From Helicobacter_F equorum (GTDB lineage: Bacteria > Campylobacterota > Campylobacteria > Campylobacterales > Helicobacteraceae), in assembly GCF_042649585.1 (NCBI RefSeq), contig NZ_JBHRZM010000009.1:124001-188000 (forward strand): a stretch of DNA of 64,000 nt, read 5' to 3'. The notes under the pieces were generated by a model, which had not been told where the DNA came from, searched no databases, and saw nothing but the letters and a program-made list of their open reading frames with translations. Numbering within the stretch: the first letter of the stretch is position 1; each line of letters starts with the position of its first letter. Positions 58,654 through 64,000 of this stretch are shown here, piece after piece. Position numbers and translations under genes: made by a program.

Positions 58654-59877
58654 ATGTCTCTAATCCAAACTCTTAAAAATGCTAAGTCCGCTACCCATAT
58701 TCTTGCGGGATTAAATCTCACAAAACGCGATATGGTCTTAGAATCTATGGCAAATTCGCTTCTTGCAAATACCAATGAGATTTTAGACGCCAATACACAA
58801 GATATAAAAAATGCCACAAACCTTTCTTCATCACTCCAAAAACGCTTAGAGCTTAGCAGGAAAAAGATAGAATCTATGGCAGATTCACTACGACACATTG
58901 CGACGCTCAAGGATCCGCTGAATAGAATCTTAGATGGTTGGGAAATGCCTAGTGGTATTAGGATTGAAAAAGTCAGTGTCCCACTTGGCGTGGTGGGTGT
59001 GATTTATGAATCTCGCCCTAATGTTACAAGCGATGTAAGTGCTTTGTGCCTCAAAAGCGGTAATGTCTGTGTGTTAAAGGGTGGCAAGGAAGCCTTGCAT
59101 TCTAATACTGCAATTTTACGCGCCCTGCATGAAGCCCTAAAGTTGCATGATTTGCCACTAGAGTGTATCAATATGATTGCCACACATCAAGAGGTTGCGG
59201 AGTTTTTGCAACAAGATAAATATATTGATTTACTTATCCCACGAGGTGGGGAAAATCTCATCAAATATGTCCAACAATACTCTACAATTCCTATCATTAA
59301 GCATGATAAGGGCGTATGTCATCTGTATATTCATACTAATCATAATCCTCATTATGTGATTCCAATCGTGCTAGATTCTAAAGTGCGTTACCCTGCAGCG
59401 TGTAATGCAATAGAGACTTTGCTTATTGATCGTGAGATTGCAAGTAATCTTTTGCCTAGTATTGCTAGTACCTTGAAACAAGCAGGCACAAACCTTATGG
59501 GAGATGCAGAAGTCGCACGCATTTTTAGTCTTGATGGTGAGGCGGATTACACAAAAGAATATGGCACTAATACATTAAACCTAAAGATTGTAGAGAATCT
59601 CAACGAAGCAATTAGGCATATCAACACATTTGGCTCGCAACATTCAGATTCCATTATCACAAACGATGTTTTGGCAATGGAGGAGTTTCTCAATAATGTC
59701 CAAAGTGCGTGTGTGTATGCTAATGCTTCCACGCGTTTTAGCGATGGTGGGGAATTTGGCTTTGGTGCAGAAGTGGGAATCTCAACAAACAAGCTCCATG
59801 CGCGCGGTCCTATGGGTATAGAATCTCTGACAACATACAAATACAAAATTAGCGCACTTGGTGCTATTAGAGGTTGA
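58654..59877 (+). CDS. proA: Glutamate-5-semialdehyde dehydrogenase
   Basis: 407-residue ALDH-fold reductase turning gamma-glutamyl phosphate into the semialdehyde in proline synthesis. Seen: VGVIYESRPNVTSDVSALC, LKGGKEALHSN, VRYPAACNAIETLL with the catalytic Cys, and the C-terminal GGEFGFGAEVGISTNKLHARGPMG. AAGGGGG at 58641 selects ATG 58654, so the frame open from 58612 is not used. No proB in the window. Coupled behind ispG and followed by an exported-protein gene. Confidence 0.96.
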   Translation: MSLIQTLKNAKSATHILAGLNLTKRDMVLESMANSLLANTNEILDANTQDIKNATNLSSSLQKRLELSRKKIESMADSLRHIATLKDPLNRILDGWEMPSGIRIEKVSVPLGVVGVIYESRPNVTSDVSALCLKSGNVCVLKGGKEALHSNTAILRALHEALKLHDLPLECINMIATHQEVAEFLQQDKYIDLLIPRGGENLIKYVQQYSTIPIIKHDKGVCHLYIHTNHNPHYVIPIVLDSKVRYPAACNAIETLLIDREIASNLLPSIASTLKQAGTNLMGDAEVARIFSLDGEADYTKEYGTNTLNLKIVENLNEAIRHINTFGSQHSDSIITNDVLAMEEFLNNVQSACVYANASTRFSDGGEFGFGAEVGISTNKLHARGPMGIESLTTYKYKISALGAIRG

Positions 59878-59878
59878 T

Positions 59879-60346
59879 ATGAATATGCGAGTCTTGATAC
59901 TTTTGTGTATGGCATTGGCGAGTGGGGTAGCGTGTGCATGGATTGTATTTATGGTTTTACAGCCAAAGGATTCACATCTTATATATCAAGAATCTAACAC
60001 GCCACTTCCGCCATTGCCTTGTTCGCTAAATACTTCTTCTTGCACAATTACTTATCAAGATTCAATAATTAGCATAGAATCTTCTACACACCCTATCCAA
60101 GCAATACACCCAGTGACATTTTTTATCAAGGGATTTTCTAATCTTAGTGATGATTTAGTTTTGAAAGTATATGGGTTAAATATGGAGATGGGCACGATAA
60201 TGACACAAGCTACAAAGGAAGGTGATACCTATCAAGCGACCATAAATCTTGGGACATGTTCATTGCATACAATGCGCTATCGTCTCGCATTGTATGAGGG
60301 CATAAAACCTTTGGGGGCTTTTATAGATTTTGATGTGGAGCAATAA
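59879..60346 (+). CDS. Hypothetical exported protein next to the SCO1 gene
   Basis: 155 residues. N-terminal hydrophobic segment (VLILLCMALASGVACAWIVFMVL) is a membrane anchor or signal; a beta-rich domain follows with TFFIKGFSNLSDDLVLKVYG, LNMEMGTIM and YRLALYEGIKPLGAFIDFDV. The NMEMG sequence and strand pattern recall YtkA-like or copper-delivery associated domains, but I cannot assign it. Two cysteines near PLPCSLNTSSCTI. Directly upstream of SCO1 (2-base gap), so perhaps a partner in respiratory copper handling. Confidence 0.68.
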   Translation: MNMRVLILLCMALASGVACAWIVFMVLQPKDSHLIYQESNTPLPPLPCSLNTSSCTITYQDSIISIESSTHPIQAIHPVTFFIKGFSNLSDDLVLKVYGLNMEMGTIMTQATKEGDTYQATINLGTCSLHTMRYRLALYEGIKPLGAFIDFDVEQ

Positions 60347-60348
60347 AT

Positions 60349-61356
60349 ATGAAATCTAAGATTTTAGGTTTTTTTGTGTTGTTTTTCCTTGGATTTGGCG
60401 TGATGAGCGTGTATCTTTATCTCAAACCCCAACATACAACATATGATTTATGTGGCATAAATCCACAAGGCAAAATATGCGTAAGTGATTTTAAGGGAAA
60501 AAATGTCCTTGTATATTTTGGCTATACATTTTGTCCTGATGTGTGTCCTATTACGCTTTGGCTTATTTCGGATGTTTTTATACAGGCACAAGAGCGTGGC
60601 GAGATAGACTTGGCAGATTTTGTACTTATGTTTGTTACGCTTGATCCATCGCGAGATAGCCCACAAGACACACAAGAGTATGTCTCATATTTTTTTCCGC
60701 ATTCTTATGGTTTATGGCTTACAGAAGATGAGTTGGGAAAACTTGCGCCAATGTATAAACTCAAATACCAAAAGGTAGCGCTTCCAAATTCGGCGATGCA
60801 ATACTCTATAGCACATACTTCAAATATAGCGTTTTTTGATAGCACAGGGGAGTTTTATGGTATTCTTGAAAACCCAACCTTTGAATCTCTACATACTATG
60901 CTGACAAATGTAAGCACTCCAAACACCACAAACACTCTTGCCAAAAAAGCACTTATGGAGAATTTTTTAGATACTACCACATTAGAGATTGGGGATAAAC
61001 CACTTTTTTTATTTTTTGGATCACAGGGGTGTGTGCATTGCCAAAAACTCTTAGAATCTTTGCATACACATACAGCACTCCAAGAACTTTTGCAGAAAAA
61101 ATTTAGGGCTTATTATATTGATATTGCACGCCATCATCTTTATGAATTTGCCTCAACATCTAAAGATTCTGTGCAAAATCTGCCCAAAACACTCAAAACC
61201 AACGAACTTATGACACGCTACAATGTATGGGCTACACCTACTTTAGTGATCTTAGATTCACACGCTGAAGTGTTGCAGAGATTGATTGGGGATTATGATG
61301 CATCGGTGTTGTTTGATACATTACAAAACATACTCGCGCAGTACAAAGGTTTATAA
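60349..61356 (+). CDS. SCO1/SenC protein fused to a thioredoxin-like domain
   Basis: 335 residues. Membrane anchor at residues ~4-24, SCO1 domain (~30-185) with copper-binding CPDVCP and the later His in IAHTSNIAFFD, plus LDPSRDSP typical of SCO1. From ~205 to 335 a second thioredoxin-fold domain has FFGSQGCVHCQKLL (CxxC active site) and the cis-proline in ATPTLVIL. SCO1 proteins deliver copper to cytochrome oxidase; the added domain could reduce SCO1 or the Cu site. Single-domain SCO1 proteins are the norm (~200 residues). Periplasmic. Same strand as proA and the exported protein. Confidence 0.88.
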   Translation: MKSKILGFFVLFFLGFGVMSVYLYLKPQHTTYDLCGINPQGKICVSDFKGKNVLVYFGYTFCPDVCPITLWLISDVFIQAQERGEIDLADFVLMFVTLDPSRDSPQDTQEYVSYFFPHSYGLWLTEDELGKLAPMYKLKYQKVALPNSAMQYSIAHTSNIAFFDSTGEFYGILENPTFESLHTMLTNVSTPNTTNTLAKKALMENFLDTTTLEIGDKPLFLFFGSQGCVHCQKLLESLHTHTALQELLQKKFRAYYIDIARHHLYEFASTSKDSVQNLPKTLKTNELMTRYNVWATPTLVILDSHAEVLQRLIGDYDASVLFDTLQNILAQYKGL

Positions 61357-61396
61357 ACCAAGGGTTATGTATTTTGCAAATGTAACATAATCACTA

Positions 61397-61402
61397 TATA
61401 AT
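61397..61402 (+). promoter_or_regulatory. -10 box for the MFS-NFU unit
   Basis: TATAAT 32 bases upstream of ATG 61434, so the MFS transporter group appears to have its own start. Confidence 0.45.
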
Positions 61403-61433
61403 TGCACTCCTACAAACACAATTAAGGAATATT

Positions 61434-62768
61434 ATGCTTAAAGATGTTTTTGCGCTAACGCTTGTTTCGTCTTTTAGATTCTTTGGGCTTTTTGTTGCGT
61501 TGCCTGCCATTGGGCTTTATACAGATGCCTTTGGCACAAGCGCCTTTCTTGCAGGAATTGTTGCGGGTGGTTATGCGATTACACAAATAATTTTTCAAAC
61601 TCCTTTTGGAATCTGGAGCGATAAATCTGATAAAAAACTTGTTATTGCTATAGGACTTGTGATTTTTATTGCAGGTTCGCTTGTTTGTGCATTTAGCAAT
61701 GATATTATTTGGCTTATTATAGGTCGGTTTTTACAAGGTGCTGGAGCAATTGGTGGGGTTATTAGCGCACAGATTGCGGATTTGGTGAGAGAAGAGAAGC
61801 GTAGCAATGCTATGGCGATGATGGGTGCTGGGATTTTTATGAGTTTTATTTTTGCGATGATTTTGGGTCCATTGATCGCTGGAAATATCGGCTTACAAGC
61901 GATTTTTTTACTTACCGCCTTGCTTAATACGATTGCATTGATTGTGCTACTTGTGTGCGTGCCATCTACACCAAAGATTGTTTATACCTACCAAAATACG
62001 GATTTCATCAATATTCTTAAAAACCCAAGTCTGCAGGTGCTAAATCTTAGCACATTGTTACAAAAATTTTTGATGATTTTTACTTTTGTGATTGTAGGTT
62101 TGGTGCTAAATGATTCATTTGGTATTCCTGAATCTAGCTTGTGGGAGATTTATACACCGGGTGCAATTTTAGGATTTCTTAGTCTTGCACCTGCCTCGAT
62201 TTTGGCACAAAAAAAAGGGTATTTTAAACAAGTCTTGCTTGTTGGGGTGATTGCCTTTGTACTTTCGTATATTTTTATTGCATATGCTAGTTATATTGGG
62301 AGTTTATGGCTTTTTGTGTTTGGGGTTATGATCTTTTTTGTGGGGTTTTGCATACATGAGCCAATCATGCAAACTCTAGCTAGTCGTTATCCAAAGGCAC
62401 ACCAAAAAGGTTCGGCACTTGGATTTTTGACCACGCTTGGATTTGTGGGTTCAGCACTTGGAGCTTTGTGTGGTGGTATGTTGTATCAATCTTTTAGTCT
62501 TGTAAGTTTGAGTGTGTGTGTTGTGGCAGTATGTGTGTTGTGGGCTATACTTATGGTAGCGCGATTACATAATCCAAATAATGAAAAAAACCTTTACTTG
62601 CCGATAGATTCTTATACACAAGAGAGCTTGCAAAGTCTTAGTGCTGTTTCTGGTATCATAGAATGGTATATTAACACCACACAAGGTGTTGTAATTGTCA
62701 AATATAATGACACATTATTACAAGAAAGCGAGATTCTCTCTCGTCTTACACACAAGGAGCAGTCATGA
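61434..62768 (+). CDS. YajR-like MFS transporter
   Basis: 444-residue inner membrane transporter, 12 predicted helices to about residue 385. Motif A-like GIWSDKSDKKL follows helix 2, and GRFLQGAGAIGGVISA is the motif-C area of drug/H+ antiporters. A C-terminal ~60-residue domain (ESLQSLSAVSGIIEWYINTT and VVIVKYNDTLL) resembles the ferredoxin-like YAM domain of E. coli YajR. Substrate unknown. AAGGA lies before ATG 61434; its TGA overlaps the start of a 32-residue membrane ORF. Confidence 0.87.
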   Translation: MLKDVFALTLVSSFRFFGLFVALPAIGLYTDAFGTSAFLAGIVAGGYAITQIIFQTPFGIWSDKSDKKLVIAIGLVIFIAGSLVCAFSNDIIWLIIGRFLQGAGAIGGVISAQIADLVREEKRSNAMAMMGAGIFMSFIFAMILGPLIAGNIGLQAIFLLTALLNTIALIVLLVCVPSTPKIVYTYQNTDFINILKNPSLQVLNLSTLLQKFLMIFTFVIVGLVLNDSFGIPESSLWEIYTPGAILGFLSLAPASILAQKKGYFKQVLLVGVIAFVLSYIFIAYASYIGSLWLFVFGVMIFFVGFCIHEPIMQTLASRYPKAHQKGSALGFLTTLGFVGSALGALCGGMLYQSFSLVSLSVCVVAVCVLWAILMVARLHNPNNEKNLYLPIDSYTQESLQSLSAVSGIIEWYINTTQGVVIVKYNDTLLQESEILSRLTHKEQS

Positions 62769-62863
62769 GTACACTAGAAAAAATTATCGTTGCTTCGGTG
62801 ATGGTGAGTTATCTTATATTTCTTATATATCGCAATAGAGATTATTTTAAAAAAGACAAATAA
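62765..62863 (+). CDS. 32-residue single-pass membrane protein
   Basis: ATG 62765 overlaps the MFS stop as ATGA. The product reads as a small membrane protein: MSTLEKIIVASVMVSYLIFL then a basic tail with YRNRDYFKKDK. AAGGAG sits at 62757. The NFU gene starts 9 bases later. Composition (one helix, positive-inside tail) and position argue for a real gene, possibly regulating the transporter. Below usual annotation limits. Confidence 0.6.
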   Translation: MSTLEKIIVASVMVSYLIFLIYRNRDYFKKDK

Positions 62864-62872
62864 GGAGCGAGA

Positions 62873-63148
62873 ATGGAGAATTTTCCTTTTAGTGATGAAG
62901 AGCTTAAAGATCCAGTCAATATTGTGATTGAAAAGGTGCGTCCGACCCTGAATCTTGATGGCGGAGATATTAGTGTGTTGGGCATCAAAGACGCAAAGGT
63001 ATATGTGAGATTAGAAGGTGCGTGTCATGGGTGTCCAAGTAGCTCTAATACTTTGAAATATGCTATTGAGCGTAGGCTTAAAGAAGAGATTCACCCAGAT
63101 ATTGCCATTATCAATGTTGCACACCATACACCAAACCCATTAGGATAA
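62873..63148 (+). CDS. NifU-like (NFU) iron-sulfur scaffold protein
   Basis: 91 residues, single NFU domain with LNLDGGDISVLGI and the cluster cysteines in GACHGCPSSSNTLK (CxxC). Carries assembled Fe-S clusters to target enzymes. H. pylori has the same small protein (HP1492) beside a hypothetical gene and murE, the order seen here (from memory). AAGGAG lies before ATG 62873. Two bases after its stop the next gene begins. Confidence 0.95.
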   Translation: MENFPFSDEELKDPVNIVIEKVRPTLNLDGGDISVLGIKDAKVYVRLEGACHGCPSSSNTLKYAIERRLKEEIHPDIAIINVAHHTPNPLG

Positions 63149-63150
63149 AT

Positions 63151-63783
63151 ATGCCAAAGCTCACCTCTCAAAACACACGATATGCAATTAACAAAGCCTT
63201 AAAAAGTGCTTTTGAGCTTTTTAGCACCAAGCAATATGAGCGTGCGTTTAAGAGTTTTGAACGTATCCTTGCCGTAGCGCCAAAAAACAAAGATGCCAAG
63301 ATTGGAATCTTATTGTGTGATAGTGCGCGTGAGTTTCCAGAAAATGCGTATTCTCTTTTTGAGTATTATCAAATCCTTTTGTCTTCTAAAATTTCTAAGC
63401 AAAAAGCCCAAAAGCAGATTCTTGAGATTTTAGAATCTGTAGATAGGGCAAGTTTTAGTCTCTCAGATATGTTTAAGGGAGTTGAAAAAAAGAGAATCCA
63501 AGAACTTGATGGTATTTTGTATCAAGATTTTTTGGCTTCTATCAAAAATCGCTCTAGTTTCAAGGAAGCCTTTGAAGATATTATGTTTAGCACAAAAATA
63601 GCTTTTACCTCACCACAAGAATTTTATGATTTCTTGGAGCAGCTTATTGAAAATGGCTTCACAGAAATAGGGCTAGAATATATAGAATCTTTTAAGGCAC
63701 TCAAGCATACGCGCTTTGATGCACGTCTAGATGCAATCTTAAAAAAGGCTCTTGATGCGCATAACAAAAAACATAACTTATAA
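63151..63783 (+). CDS. TPR-like hypothetical protein
   Basis: 210-residue soluble helical protein. Residues ~10-60 look like a tetratricopeptide hairpin pair (LKSAFELFSTKQYERAFKSF followed by ILAVAPKNKDAKIGILL). No signal peptide or enzyme motif. Equivalent to HP1493 between NFU and murE (from memory). Start 63151 is two bases after the NFU stop; the 3' end overlaps murE by 29 bases. Function unknown. Confidence 0.8.
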   Translation: MPKLTSQNTRYAINKALKSAFELFSTKQYERAFKSFERILAVAPKNKDAKIGILLCDSAREFPENAYSLFEYYQILLSSKISKQKAQKQILEILESVDRASFSLSDMFKGVEKKRIQELDGILYQDFLASIKNRSSFKEAFEDIMFSTKIAFTSPQEFYDFLEQLIENGFTEIGLEYIESFKALKHTRFDARLDAILKKALDAHNKKHNL

Positions 63784-64000
63784 CAATCAACGCTTTAGTG
63801 CGATCACTGATGATACGACATGTATAGATTCACACACACTTTTTGTCTGTACAAAACAAAATCAACGCTACTTTGTTGCCATGGATATAAAGCCACGATA
63901 TATTGAGGCACAAAATCTTAGGGAAATATTTGCCATGCCAAAATGTATCGTGGGTATCACAGGCACAAATGGTAAAACTACGACAGCGACAATTATTTAT
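63755..64000 (+). CDS. murE: UDP-N-acetylmuramoyl-tripeptide ligase MurE (N-terminal part; cut by window end)
   Basis: 82 codons from ATG 63755, which lies 29 bases inside the preceding gene in another frame. The frame continues without a stop to the window end and reaches the Mur ligase P-loop GITGTNGKTTTATI at residues ~68-81. The preceding short divergent N-terminal domain matches Helicobacter MurE, which adds meso-diaminopimelate to UDP-MurNAc-L-Ala-D-Glu; the NFU-hypothetical-murE order supports MurE over MurF or FolC. C-terminal domains unseen. Confidence 0.88.
   Translation, partial: MRITKNITYNNQRFSAITDDTTCIDSHTLFVCTKQNQRYFVAMDIKPRYIEAQNLREIFAMPKCIVGITGTNGKTTTATIIY

Noticed and set aside
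1..64000. tRNA, rRNA, CRISPR, insertion sequences, prophage
   Set aside because: Gaps between genes were read and showed no cloverleaf, conserved rRNA segments, regularly spaced repeats, or transposase/integrase products.

Overview
The window looks like chromosomal DNA of a Helicobacter species other than H. pylori, probably of the enterohepatic kind. The evidence is an AT-rich backbone with AAGGAG ribosome sites and TATAAT -10 boxes, and gene blocks that I recall from H. pylori: cvpA-lysS-glyA-DUF1882-SPOR, arsS-hemB, hypA-hypothetical-lpxB, NFU-hypothetical-murE and TolC-HlyD-two ABC-2 permeases. It differs from H. pylori in carrying selA, proA, metY/metA and a Wlb/Wbp-type diacetamido sugar pathway. 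No tRNA, rRNA, CRISPR array, transposase or phage gene was seen.

Layout. 1-1393 (-) is selA, cut by the window edge. 1511-6152 (+) is an efflux or secretion operon (TolC, HlyD, two ABC-2 permeases) with no ATPase. 6310-7170 is an HDOD regulator. 7171-13100 is an AT-richer accessory island: a type III restriction-modification operon (mod, res) with a 35-codon coupled ORF and an Abi_2/HEPN-type abortive infection gene between mod and res. An aldo/keto reductase follows, then pyrH-gatA-guaB (-), and the hook gene flgE with a textbook sigma-54 promoter. From 20 to 32 kb lie housekeeping genes (der, prs, secA, a Lol-type permease, an RRM protein, cvpA, lysS, glyA, a SPOR protein). 32.4-35.2 kb holds three nucleotide-sugar genes. 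comEC, mrp, doxX and ogt follow on the minus strand.

39-51 kb contains two SAM methyltransferase genes, each interrupted at a poly-G tract (G10 and G9) and both out of frame in this sequence, which is typical of phase variation of surface structures. Between them are an outer membrane barrel, an LptF/G permease, atpB, a ThiE/TenI-like gene, arsS, hemB, methionine genes metY-metA, and rplU-rpmA. 51.6-57.4 kb (-) carries a hypothetical gene, a TerB/J-like membrane protein, ppsA, lpxB and hypA. 57.5-64 kb (+) carries ispG, proA, an exported protein, a SCO1-thioredoxin fusion, a YajR-like MFS transporter with a 32-residue membrane ORF, an NFU protein, a TPR-like protein and the start of murE.

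The most notable observations are the RM/Abi island with a 51-bp in-frame repeat insertion in mod, the two phase-variable methyltransferases, an 11-bp perfect inverted repeat that masks the ribosome site of the RRM protein gene, two dyads plus a sigma-54 promoter between pyrH and flgE, and strong enrichment of the heptamer AGAATCT/AGATTCT in the backbone, which drops to background in the island. All start choices, counts and hairpins were read by eye; no searches or folding programs were run.
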